A DNA stretch of 64,000 nt from Agrostemma githago (lineage: Eukaryota; Streptophyta; Magnoliopsida; Caryophyllales; Caryophyllaceae), in NCBI GenBank assembly GCA_958450325.1, contig OY288242.1, positions 67,946,062-68,010,061 of the forward strand, read 5' to 3'. Position 1 is the first letter of the stretch, and each line of letters begins with the position of its first letter. Positions 41,660 to 52,233 of the stretch are shown here, one piece after another. The notes beneath the pieces were generated by a model. It had not been told where the DNA came from. It worked only from the letters and a program-made list of their open reading frames with translations, and did no database searches. The position numbers and the translations under genes are program-made.

Positions 41660-43990
41660 TTAGAACATCGACAACTTGATTCTTTGTATTAACATAAGAG
41701 GTGGTGAAAAGTCCTTGCTGGATCTTTTCTCTAATAAAGTGACATCCACTTCTATGTGTTTAGTCCTCTCATGATAAACTGGATTTGCTGCTATGGCCAA
41801 GGCTGCTTGATTATCACACTTTAGTTGAACAGGACCCAAATGTTTGAGCCCTAGATCTCTTAGTAGTTGAACTAGCCAGGTTACTTCACATGTAGTCATG
41901 GCCATTGCTCTATATTCGGCTTCAGCAGATGATCTTGAGACAATGGATTGCTTCTTTGATTTCCATGAGATGAGAGAATTCCCCAGTAGAATACAAAAGC
42001 CTGTGGTAGATCGTCTGCTATAAGGACATGAGGCCCAATCAGAATCACAATAGGCATTAAGGCGTGCTGCAGATTGACTGGCAAAGAGAATTCCTTGGCT
42101 TGGGGCTGACTTGAGGTATCTAATTACTCTTCGAGCAGCCTGCATATGATCTGAGGTGGGTGCTTGAAGAAACTGGCTTAATAACTAAACTGAGAATGCA
42201 ATGTCTGGTCTAGAAATTGTGAGATGAATCAACTTTCCAACTAGTTTTCTGTACTGATCCGGATGAGGTAGTGGTGTTCCTTTTCCTGGTTCCAGTTTGA
42301 TGATGGGGTTAATAGGGAGTTGAACAGTTCTGCATTTGTCTGCTTCGAACTCCTTGAGTAAGTCCAGAGTATACTTTTGTTGAGATATGAATATACCCGA
42401 GTTGCTCCTTGTGACCTCTAATCCCATAAAATAAGAGAGTTCACCCAGATCTTTCATGTGAAAAGTTGAGTTTAGCTGCTTCTTGAGCAACTTAATTTCA
42501 TGATTGTTGTCTCCAGCAATGACCATATCATCAACATAGATCAAAACAACAGTGGTTGTGTCATCTTGCTATTTCACAAAGAGTGAATGATCAGCATGAG
42601 ATTGTTTGTACCCACACTTAACAAGAGTACTGGATAATTTGAAAAACCACTGTCTGGGTGCCTGTTTAAGGCCATATAGAGCCTTAAGTAGCTTGCAAAC
42701 ATTCCCTTCAAGAGTATGAGACTCCCCCTTACTTCCAGGATTCATATTTTCATCGCAATATCCCAGGGGTAGCTTAATGTAAACATCTTCCATTAGATCT
42801 CCATGTAGAAATGCATTAGCAACATCCATCTGACATGTTTCCCAATTATTAATAGCTATAGCAGACAAGAGAGCACGCACAATTGACATCTTTGCCACTA
42901 GGGCAAATGTTTCCTCATAATCGATGCCATACATTTGTCTAAAGCCTTGTATCACAAGTCTTGCTTTGTGTCTTTCAATTGTGCCATCAGGGTTGTACTT
43001 GGTCTTATAAATCCACTTGCAACCTATGGCTTTCCTGCCTTTAGGTAGCTCAGTTAGTATCCATGCGTTGTTATCATGTAGAACCTTCAGCTCAGGTTGC
43101 ATTGCTTGAACCCATTGAGATCTATCAACAGCTTTCTGGAAAGTAATGGGATCTGGAGGTGCTGTAACCAGGGTAGTGTGGCCAGCAAATGACCCTGTGA
43201 GATGAAGCTGCACAACGTTGTCAATTCTTGAAGGGGCCATTACTGGATTTTGTACAACATAGTCCTCAGTCCAACCAGGTGCTCTTGTTTCCCTTCTAGG
43301 TCTATCTAGAGGAACTACAGGAGGAGAAGATGAGGTCTGACCATGGTCTTTTGTCATATTCTGGTCAAATGTAGCTGCTGATGGAGTGGTTTCTTCTGCT
43401 GAGATTGCCTCTCCAATATCAGGTGTGATCTTATGTTCTGGTTCAATGAATTCTGAGATATCTTCCTGCAGGTTTACATGAGGAATCTCATATTGCCCTG
43501 AATGTAGAACAGGTAGATGTTGGGCAAAGTTCTTGATTTTACATGGGAATATTCTTTCAAAGAACTTCACATCTCTAGATACAAAAACAGTTTTCCTTTC
43601 AATATCATAGACTTTGTACCCCTTTTGAGATGAAGGATACCCAATGAAGATACAAGGCACACCCCTGGGTGAAAACTTGTCTTTGTCTCTTGTTCGATTG
43701 TATGCCATTGTCAAGCCACCAAACACCTTCCTCCTCGTATAATTTGGGGATATATTAAATAGGAGCTCATAGGGTGTTTTGTTCTGCAATACTGGTGTTG
43801 GTAGCCTGTTGATAATGTAAGCTGCAGTCAGCACACAATCACCCTAGAAGGACAATGGTGGTCCTACAGTGAACCTGATTGCTCTACTTATCTCTAGTAG
43901 ATGCTTGTGCTTTCTTTCTACCACACCATTCTGTTGAGGTCTATCAACACGGCTGGTTTGATGCCAAATTCTTTTAGACATCTAATATTT
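41660..43990 (-). pseudogene. Copia integrase end, reverse transcriptase and RNase H (stopped by TAG codons)
   Basis: Reading from 43990 down: the last acidic residue of integrase (RPQQNGVVERKHKHLLE), the integrase C-terminus (AAYIINRLPTPVLQNKTPYE, IFIGYPSSQKGYKVYD), RT (WIYKTKYNPDGTIERHKARL, CQMDVANAFLHGDL, LYGLKQAPRQW, then YVDDMVIAG) and RNase H (CDSDWASCPYSRRSTTGFC, SRSSAEAEYRAMA, CDNQAALAIA). The frame is continuous except for three TAG codons, at 43844-43846, 42569-42571 and 42185-42187, so this part decayed by point mutation. The C-terminus near 41660-41700 appears frameshifted. Confidence 0.93.
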
Positions 43991-44771
43991 CTTACTTTCT
44001 CCTTCGATTATTTCTAATGCATTGTCTGACCTTAAAACTTTAATGGTGGTGTTGAATTGTTTTTTAACAAACTTATAGAAGTGTATGAGGTGCTGAGGTA
44101 CATCAGACTTGTGTTTCATGAGGTAGATCCAAGTGGCCCCATTATGGTCATCTATCAAAGTAAGAAAGAACCTATGTTTATTTCTAGTTTCCTTCCTATA
44201 TGGCCCCCATACATCTACATGAACCAAATTAAAGATTGTTGTAGCTTTATCTGTTCTTACAGGAAAATGTAGTTTAGTTCGCTTTGCTAGGGAACATGTT
44301 ATACAAATTCTTTTGGGATTCACTAGTGACTGTTTAGCAATATGTGGAACAAGTTGTAGCTTACTGTCTGGGGCATGCCCAAGCCTCAAATGCCAAAGAT
44401 CACAAGTCTTATCATTCAAATTCACGACTTCATTACATAACATACCAGGTGAACTACTAGTTATAGAAAATTCTTCACCTGATTGCATCCGCTGATTAAC
44501 TAGATTATTAGAAACAGTAACATTACACACATTTGCCTTACTAATCATATTAGATTTAGAAATTAACTTAGAGTGTGACATATTGTCATTGTTTGATAGA
44601 TAGTAGACACCCTTGTGTTCGTTCTCTTCCAATATCCTTAATCATCTTGCATTGAGAGTCATGTATAACACACATTTGAGAATAGAAATTTATATGACAT
44701 TGCTCATCCCTTGTTAATTTTTGTACTGATCTAAAGTAAGTTGTGTTTGAATTCAGACACATATAAGACAT
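43982..44771 (-). pseudogene. Copia GAG-pre-integrase and integrase core (broken)
   Basis: 43982-44632 carries the pre-integrase zinc region (LWHLRLGHAPDSKL ... CITCSLAKRTKLHFP) and two integrase Asp positions (VHVDVWGP, LRSDNA). A TAG at 43982-43984 separates it from the third acidic residue. 44586-44771 holds the upstream piece (SVQKLTRDEQCHINFYSQMC) in other frames, so there are two small frameshifts near 44600 and 44730. Confidence 0.88.
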
Positions 44772-44886
44772 TATTTAGACACAGGCCATTAGGAAATGTG
44801 TAACTTCCTACATGAGAGACCACAGATGTACCTCCATATGGAAGATTAATTTTAGGTTTGTTTGAAAGAACTTGTGGTTTTTTCAA

Positions 44887-46160
44887 CTAGGACACATCAA
44901 ACACCATATGGTTGGATGCACCAGAATCTATTATCCACTCATCATTTGATGCATATGTAGCATAATTACAGTTTAAATAAGTCATACCTGCAAAGTTGGC
45001 TTCTAGCTCATCCTCTATGTCAGGAAACTTAACCTCTTTTTCTTTCTGATTGCTCATGAGTTGAGCAAATTGCTGTGTAGTCAGAGTGATGGCACCTCCA
45101 GTATCCTCTGGACCTTCTCCTATTACTGCATTGCCAGCCATCCTCCCTTGCTTATGGTAGTTTGCGTTTCCTCTCCCTCTGCTCATTCCAGACTTAGATC
45201 CTCTGTACCCAGTTCCTTGATTTCCACTTTTGACTTTGTTTGCCTGAGATTTATCAGGGTATTTTTGGACACAGGATGATCTGCAGGGTATCCTATTACC
45301 TTCCAACACTTCTCCTTAACATGTCTTTTTCTGGTACACACTTGACAGAAGGGGGCATTGTCTCCCTCTTTTTGTTCTGCCATAAAAGCTACACTTTCTG
45401 CCTCCACTTTCTTACTACTTTTGTAGTTCCTTCTCTGTGCCTCTTCGTGCTGGAAGAGTGCAGCAGCTTCTTCAACAGTTGGCAGTGGGGACATCATCAG
45501 TATGTTTGTCCTCATTGTAGCATATGAGTTGTGCAGTTCATTTAATAACTGGAATAGTTTTCTCTCTTCTTGTTCCATGAAGTAGACCTTCATCCAGGCA
45601 CTTGTTTCAGCAGTGACCTGAGTCACTGGTGGCCAATCAGACATCATCTCAAGATTTTGCCACAAGATCCTGAGTTCTGTGAAGTATTCACAGATAGACT
45701 TGTCCCCTTGTTCAAGATTATCCAACTCCTTGTTTAGCCTGAACTTGCGTGCACCATTGCTAACAGAGAATTCCTTTTGAAGATAATTCCATTTCTCCTT
45801 AGCTGTCTTTGTGTACAAGACAGATTTTCTAATTGGCATCTCTACATTTTGTAGGATCCAAGATATGAGCAAACTGTTACAGGTGTCCCACGCATCTTGC
45901 TTTAGGTGGTCATCTTTAGATATCTTGGTTACCCCCGTCAGAAAACCAAGTTTCCTCTTGGAACGGATGACTAGTTCCATCTGTCTCTTCCATTCCAGGT
46001 AGTTCTCTATCCATGATAGCTTTGTGTCAACTACCAGAGGGTGAGCACTCTCAGCTGGATGCTGGTAGAGAGGATCTGTTGGCTCTATAAAGGAAGGAGT
46101 TTTTGATATGGTTCTTGTGTTTTTAGGTTTTGAAAATGGATTCTCAAGCTCTCCAGACAT
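44887..46160 (-). pseudogene. Copia gag and protease (broken)
   Basis: The gag frame 45183-46160 starts MSGELENPFSKPKN and has SWIENYLEWKRQMELVI, KEKWNYLQKEFS and a knuckle CQVCTRKRHVKEKCW (CX2CX4HX4C spacing). A frameshift near 45270 leads into 44887-45309, which continues gag and reaches the protease DSGASNHM (EWIIDSGAS). A TAG at 44887-44889 interrupts the frame just after the protease motif. Confidence 0.9.
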
Positions 46161-46304
46161 GTTGTTTTGCCTTAGGATTGCTTGGTTTTTATAGATTTAG
46201 TTTGTTGAAGATGAAGTTAATGCTAGCTAGATTTGATGTGAATAAGTGAATATTCAATGTTTGGTGGTTAACAGTCTCCTCATTCCTGCATAGCTTTGAT
46301 ACCA

Positions 46305-46602
46305 TGAAGAGTTTAATGATGTGTATTAATGGCAGAAATTAGAAGACTTTTAAATGTTGAAGTTTTAGTTGTTGTTGATCATTTTCTATTGAATGGATTG
46401 AATACTTTACAACTGTTGCACCTTGAGCTTTACATACCAACCAATATGGTTAATAACCAGTGGTCCGAGGTTGCTGTGAGTTGACAGTAGTACTAAGTTC
46501 AGCATTATACTCTACATTGGGTACCCTTCAGTTAGCATATGCCTTCTTCTTTGAGTTGCCTTGAGTGTTTCTTAGGTACCCTTGAGTATCTTCCTCTTTA
46601 CA
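46305..46602 (-). repeat. Copia 5' LTR
   Basis: 298 bp, with an internal deletion relative to the left LTR. The primer-binding site adjoins it at 46293-46304 and ATCAT follows at 46603-46607. Confidence 0.9.
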
Positions 46603-46607
46603 ATCAT

Positions 46608-46720
46608 TATTCTTCGTGGGGGTGGAATTAAACAAAGGGATCAAATGGGGTTTTGATCTTCTGCATGTAGGACTCGATTGCCTAGCTACCGGAGTACCGG
46701 GCAACCCGAGTCAAATAGAT
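46608..46720 (+). mobile_element. LINE remnant, right part
   Basis: Encodes GVELNKGIKWGFDLL, resembling the region downstream of RT in plant LINE ORF2 (relLxkGxxWrxG...), then LDCLATGVPGNP. It is colinear with 40275-41214 once the copia element is taken out. It is a short and weak match. Confidence 0.45.
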
Positions 46721-48007
46721 CCTCATCTTTATTTATTTTGTTTTCTTTCGTGCTACGTATCATTATATGGTTGGCGACACAGGAAATGGGACAAAGCTAG
46801 AACAAATGATATGTTGGGGAAAGTTGTATGCAGATGTACAACCTCACCTCCTCCAATTCTCACCCTTTCTCTTTCCTTCTTCAGTTCTTCCTCTCCCTTT
46901 CACTCCTATATAATTTTCAAACAAACCATTAATATTGATGATAATTATCAACCCATCTCTATTCTCTAACCCATTTGGATGCAATAAAATACAAGCAAAA
47001 CCCTAACCCATCATCAAACGTACGCCTCGTTGTTCATTCCAACAAAACACATACAGTAATATTGAATCTAGCTAACAAACGTGCATCCGAATTTGCCCAC
47101 ATTAATTTGGTCAGCACTACCCCACATTGAGGTAGAGTAGTTAGTTAAGTAACAAGTGTCATAACTCATGATCCCTGATACAAAGAACAAAGCTAATGAT
47201 ATCTTGATGATCGATGCCATTTTTTCATTTGCTTTTTTTTACAACTCCCTGCTCACAGACAGAGACATAGACATAGACATAGACATAGACAGTCTCTCTG
47301 AGCAGTACAATAGTACTACTGCAATCTGCATGCAAAAGTATGACCTTATCATCTGAAGCACTCACCTACGTTCAAAAGGCATGCCTTTGAAGCAATGCAA
47401 CCACCTATACTAATGTCTCCAAAACAAAATATTTTAAACAAAAATAATATAAGACCATTTATTATGTACGGACTGAATTCAAATAACCTTGTACGTACGG
47501 TTGCCATATACACAATTACTTGAAGATAACAACGCAAGTGTATGTAAGAGACCGGTCCACAAACAAGTGAGATTTCATCCTAGAACTAATTGGTGAAAGA
47601 AAGAGTAGCCCACTAGCTTATAAACTAGTCTAGTGACTCTAATTCTACTGATTTGGGACAATGTCTCTTGTTTCACACAAATGGGAAGAGACCTCAACAA
47701 CAATTAATTATGAATCGATCATGTGAGAGTTGTATGACCTGAGGTTATGCCTTCTAGATTTCGAGCATGGCACCCTAAAGGTGACTTAGTAGTTTGCAGG
47801 TTATTGCGTACATTTATCATACTCCAACCGACGCGACCTTGCAGGCTATTGATGTTTCGATCTTAAGACTAAGTTTAATAATATTTAAATAAAAGCTCCA
47901 CAATTTTTTTATGTTTTCTTTTTCAATTTTTATTACTTACCATAAAAATTAATTTATATAATTACAATTTTAATAAATATGAATTAATTATTGATTTTCC
48001 TTAACTA
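46721..48007. other. Intergenic AT-rich DNA
   Basis: No protein or RNA gene recognised. It contains an ACATAG hexanucleotide microsatellite at about 47263-47290. The frame at 46616-46969 has no recognisable domain beyond the LINE-like start. Confidence 0.6.
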
Positions 48008-48207
48008 CACTCTCCGTTTCAATAGATAGTTTCATATTTGCTGTATAGACAAAATTTAAGGCGGTGAGGGAAGAATGAATGTTTGTTTATTAAAAAGTAA
48101 AAAACTAGAGGGGAAAACTTATCCAAAAAAAAAGCGTGAACTATTGACTGATAATACTAATACACCCAAAAGTGAAAAGTGTGAACTATTGACCGGGACT
48201 GAGAGAG
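48008..48207. mobile_element. Degenerate Stowaway-like MITE
   Basis: Starts CACTCTCCGTTTCAATAG after TA and ends ACTGAGAGAG before TA. Both ends are variants of CTCCCTCCGTTTCAAT-type Stowaway termini, and both subterminal regions share a CAATAGTT-like motif (AATAGATAGTTT and CAATAGTTCAC). The length (200 bp) fits the better-preserved copies downstream. Confidence 0.5.
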
Positions 48208-49150
48208 TATTTGTTTCCATAATTACAGAAATAGAGATAAACTTGTGTTATTTTCTTAGTATATAGAGAATGGCTTGTACAGAGTACGGAGTAGTATTTT
48301 GCGATAAAAAATGTACATAACACACATCCACCATATCGTATTTTTTCTATTTTTTTCTTATGAAAACTTTCACTTTTATTAAAAAAATCTTCACATATGA
48401 ACAAAAAAGTGGAAGCTACCCCTTTTGTAATTGTATCTTTATTCCCGAAATGGAAGAATAAAGAGCTAACTTTTTGCCAAAAAAAAGTGGAATCTTTAGC
48501 AGATTCAGAGAGAACTATACATAAGACTTAATGTTATTTCTGTGATTGAAAATCAATTAAGTGCTCTTAAATAAAAATGGTTTTTTTTCTCACATTCATT
48601 TCAAAGATTATATATTAAGTAATGTCATTTTGTGTAAAGATAAAAGGTATGTATACGGATTTTATACGAGGAATAAAGTATTTTATCAGAAAGAGAATGT
48701 AAAGTACTCCGTAGTTAGGATTGGATGATCTATTTATATTAACAAAATTATTTTTTCATACTTTAACGTTACTCTTTCATATCTAAATTTTCCTAAATTT
48801 TCCAATTTTACCCTTTAATATTCTAAAAAACTTTCATTAATTTTTTTCGTATTAGAAACCAATTTTTTCACCAAAATTTCTACTTAAATCTAATCACTTT
48901 CTAAACATCAATCAATCACACTCGTGATTTTAGTATTAATTATACTCCGTACTACGTAATTCGATAATTTTTATGGGAGAGTCATTGTTATAAATTTTGA
49001 AATAAGATATGCGATCAAGTTTATGGATATCTGATTTAACTCACTCTTAATTACGGAGTATTTGTAATCACCGCTTGTGAAAGATCGTAGGATTATAAAT
49101 AAAATTACACCAATTCTCACGTGAAATCATCTGAGATGATATTCCTCGGT
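48208..49150. other. Intergenic / upstream region of the glutaredoxin gene
   Basis: AT-rich. It holds four exact copies of the 9-mer TACTCCGTA or its complement (48285, 48705, 48943, 49052) and a CACGTG G-box at 49118-49123, 180 bp upstream of the glutaredoxin start. Nothing else is recognised. Confidence 0.6.
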
Positions 49151-49165
49151 ACGATATAAAATGTC

Positions 49166-49174
49166 TATAAAAAG
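49166..49174 (+). promoter_or_regulatory. TATA box of the glutaredoxin gene
   Basis: TATAAAAAG lies 132 bp upstream of the ATG. The expected transcription start is about 49195-49205. The leader contains a CACTA/CACTACA short repeat (about 49232-49252). Confidence 0.75.
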
Positions 49175-49297
49175 CCCAACCTCATAGAACATCACTCTCC
49201 ACTATCTTCAACACCGTTCCATTCTACACTGCACTACACTACACTACACTCTACACACCTCCTACAATAACCCAAGAGAGAAAATCAAACAAAAAGG

Positions 49298-49714
49298 ATG
49301 GAAGTAATGAACAATGAAGTGGTAGGAGGAGGAGGAGGAGGAGGAGGAATGGAGACAGGGAAACCGAACAAGGAGGAGGTGATGAGGACGATGACGACAT
49401 ATTATGAGAAAATTAGAGAAGTAATAGAATCAAGTGCAGTGGTGGTTATCAGCGTAGGTAGTGACTGCTGCTTCTGCCCGGTGGTGAAACACCTTCTTGT
49501 GGGCCTCGGGGTGGCCCCTACGGTGCTGGAGGTGGACCCCACCATCGACATTGCCACCGTGCTCCACCGCCTCACCGGGGGGCATACAACCCCCTTGCTG
49601 CCCGCCGTCTTTGTCGGAGGGAAGTTGTTGGGTGGGATCGACTCACTCATTGCTTCTCATGTTAATGGCTCACTTGTTCCTCTTCTTAAGGATGCTGGTG
49701 CACTTTGGCTTTAG
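49298..49714 (+). CDS. CC-type (ROXY-like) glutaredoxin
   Basis: 138 codons, single exon, with a plant-type start context. It is a plant-specific class III glutaredoxin. Such proteins act in cytosol and nucleus and bind TGA bZIP factors to modulate transcription in development, nitrate and stress responses. Residues 10-17 are a run of eight glycines. The active site is CCFC (57-60, in SDCCFCPVVKHLL). The glutathione-binding cis-Pro region is LPAVFVGGKLLGG (101-113). The C-terminus is GALWL (134-138), the ALWL tail that ROXY proteins use to bind TGA factors and TOPLESS-type partners. The usual sites are CCMC, CCLC or CCMS, so CCFC is a less common variant. Length and lack of introns fit the family. 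It has its own TATA box and a G-box upstream. It is the only intact host gene seen in the window. Confidence 0.95.
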   Translation: MEVMNNEVVGGGGGGGGMETGKPNKEEVMRTMTTYYEKIREVIESSAVVVISVGSDCCFCPVVKHLLVGLGVAPTVLEVDPTIDIATVLHRLTGGHTTPLLPAVFVGGKLLGGIDSLIASHVNGSLVPLLKDAGALWL

Positions 49715-50668
49715 TTAATTAATCAACTTCTAATTTTATTTTACAAGACTTATTAATTAATTAATTAATTATACATATATATGCAAGGGGTTGTTTATCT
49801 AGGGTTAGTGGCTTAGTTAGTCGTTACTTTTTTTTTTGAGTCAAAGTTAGTCGTTACTTAATCTATCTTGATTTGGACAATTAGCTCCTCATCGTCACTA
49901 ATTCCATGTTATTTACTCCGTATGTGTTAAGAACGGATATGATATTACGTACTTAATTTTAGTATGATTGAGTTGCTAATTACTCCGTACTAATATTATA
50001 GTTGGTGTTTCATTCATGTTTTATTTTAGTTGTAAGTGGTGATTATATTTATAATACGGAGTATAATAGAATGTCTCACTTGAGCGATTTTCATCTCTGA
50101 TCTAAATATGTTAATTTATTGTCATGTTAAATTACAAGCGAGATAATCCACTATAAAATCGATAAACTATCCCACTAATTGTTAATCGATTTGGGACGAA
50201 ACTTTATCGAATTTATAAAGTGAGATCAGACTCTCTTCCCATCTTTGATGGATACGACTCAGACCCATATATATATTATACTCGTAAGAGTTTAATAGAT
50301 CTACGTAAGAACATAAGAGTAAGGATGGTGGATAAGTATATCGTATATGTTATTCCAATATTCAACTTTTATTTTCATTCAGGACGTTAAATTAACTCAT
50401 GATGAATAAGTAATTTAACATCCATTATCCATGCACAATTCAAACTTAGTTCTTTTCTTTTTGAAACGTCAAAGTTAGTTCATTTTTTGCAATGGAACAG
50501 TCATTTTCAGTCAATGAGCATGAAAAAAAGAGGCTGTAACAATAAACCATGACATCATAAACAGTACTATGATCAGTATCACAATATATATGCATGGCAT
50601 GCCGTTGCAACATAAGTAATGGATAAAGAAATAATTTTTTTTTTAAATCATTATAATAAAAAAAACAA
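49715..50668. other. Downstream intergenic region
   Basis: AT-rich, with no gene recognised. Three more exact TACTCCGTA/TACGGAGTA copies lie at 49914, 49981 and 50055. At 49816-49859 a 14-bp direct repeat (GTTAGTCGTTACTT) brackets a 16-bp T-rich insert, which looks like a minute retroposition scar. Confidence 0.6.
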
Positions 50669-50670
50669 TA

Positions 50671-50876
50671 CTCCCTCCGATTTTTATTTATCTTTCCTGT
50701 TTTCTTATTGAGCTGAAACATATTTTCTTCCCTATTTCTATTTTGAGCCATCAACATGTAGTCTAGAATTACCCTTACATTTCTCTCTTATCCTTCTTCT
50801 CTTTTGGGCAACACATTCCTACACCCTTATTTTTCACTAAAAGTCAAAGGAGAAGATAATTAAAAATCGGAGGGAG
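50671..50876. mobile_element. Stowaway MITE
   Basis: 206 bp. Terminal inverted repeats CTCCCTCCGATTTTTA / TAAAAATCGGAGGGAG, with TA on both sides (50669-50670, 50877-50878). It has no coding capacity and would be moved by Tc1/mariner-type transposase. Confidence 0.93.
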
Positions 50877-51484
50877 TACTCAATAATAATAATTAGTATC
50901 CCGAGAAACCGTCTCACATTAACTTAACGTCAAACATAGCAATAAATGCAAATTAAATAATTATTTCATTATACGAGAAATGTCTTAAAAATTTTAAAAT
51001 TTTTGGGATGATAATATGATGAAACCAAAAAGGAGAAAAAGGGTAAGAACAGGCATGTTACGATGTTACGTAGCAGTAGCATGCATATATTAGTAGTAAA
51101 AGGCTTAAAAATTACTCCGTAGTAGGATGGCAGCGCAGGCCAACAAAGTCTGAAAATATTCTGAGCATTTTCTGTGTATATTGTCTGATCCCAAATTAAG
51201 AAGCATTGTAATTAATGAATTTCAGATATGTATACGTAAGCTGCAAAAATAATTAAAAGAGAATCAATTTGCCAAATTTTACCAAGACATAAAAACATGT
51301 AATCTGCATTTTACAGATTTTCTTTTGAAATGTGCGTGGTGTCGTAATTCTGATTGCTCCCATGATTTTGTTTGACCTTCTGATGTCCTAATTTTACCAA
51401 GACTTATTTAATTTCATCTTAACTTGAATCATAATAAACTCGTCAATTCTTTAAGCAAAAATGTCATTATTGGAAAACTTAAAT

Positions 51485-52210
51485 ACAGTGACGGACCGAA
51501 TTTATCAACGAGCGTGCATACATTTTTTTTTTTGTTTTGGGAACAACTAAAAATATAAACTTGCAAGAAAAAAAGTAAAATAACAAGAAAAATAGGAATT
51601 CAATGGAAATTTTAAAATTCGAGGGTTTACAATAGGAAATTATAGTTGTATTAACCATATTATTTAACATTTTACGAAATTTGAACTTGGCATCGAAAGT
51701 AACTCGAAACCAAACATTTAAAATACAAATTTGGAAATCGAGAATTAAGGATGAGAATTTTAAATTGTGGTATGTGAAACTTAGACAATGCAAGCTCACA
51801 CCGCGAGTAGGTGGATATTTGTTATGATTTAGTAGTTGTGAATAGTTTAAGAGAAGGAACTAGAAATGTCGTAATTCGTTGTAATTCGAGAAATTGATGA
51901 TTAAAAAAAATGAAAACGCATGTGAAAAGGAGGCAATAAAGTTTGGGAATTTGATGGGGGTGACACATTTGAAAAGGAGGAAATAGAGTTTGGGAAAAAT
52001 TTAATCAAACAAAATATGTAGCTAGAAGGATTCGAACCCACACCGTACCATGCACACTAAAGGCTTTAGCGTCTACCACTGCGCTACTTACAGAACCATA
52101 AAATCAAAATGCGCTCATTTAGTATAAGTCCTTTATTGTCAATATTTCATTTTAAAAAAAATGCAATGTGTGCACGTAGGGTGCTGTGCGCACCCCTGGA
52201 TCCACCGTTG
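51485..52210. mobile_element. Possible hAT-like non-autonomous element carrying a tRNA-like segment
   Basis: The left end CAGTGACGGACC and the complement of the right end CAACGGTGGATCC are similar and begin CA(G/A), as in CAGTGGCGGATCC-type plant repeats. The flanks CTTAAATA and CTTAAAGA agree at 6 of 8 positions, compatible with an 8-bp hAT duplication. The interior has no transposase; the frame at 51479-51799 is AT-rich and unlike known proteins. A tRNA-like block lies at 52021-52100. Boundaries are tentative. Confidence 0.4.
52021..52100 (-). other. tRNA-like relic with Pol III A and B boxes
   Basis: On the minus strand, TAGCGCAGTGG (52086-52076) fits the A box TRGYNNANNNG and GTTCGAATC (52037-52029) fits the B box GWTCRANNC exactly. 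Between them is an anticodon-like stem CGCTA/TAGTG with a 7-base loop. The acceptor arms do not pair well and the loop lacks U at position 33, so it is not a working tRNA. It is more likely the head of a SINE or a captured tRNA. Confidence 0.6.
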
Positions 52211-52233
52211 CTTAAAGATGCAATTATGTTTCA

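Larger units (their letters stand above)
41215..46602 (-). mobile_element. Ty1/copia element (decayed)
   Basis: The LTRs are 41215-41573 (359 bp) and 46305-46602 (298 bp, about 61 bp deleted inside), with ends TGAAGAG...CTTTACA. The primer site next to the right LTR reads in sense TGGTATCAAAGC (46293-46304), close to the initiator-Met PBS. The polypurine tract next to the left LTR reads TTGAGGGGGAG (41574-41584). Flanks are ATCAA and ATCAT, a 5-bp duplication with one mismatch. The domain order gag, protease, integrase, RT, RNase H is the copia order. It inserted within a LINE remnant. Confidence 0.93.

Noticed and set aside
46616..46969. 117-codon frame as a host gene
   Set aside because: The start resembles a LINE remnant cut by copia and the rest is low complexity; no promoter or family match seen.
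52021..52100. Functional tRNA gene
   Set aside because: A and B boxes are good, but the acceptor arms do not pair and the anticodon loop lacks U33, so it was kept only as a tRNA-like relic.
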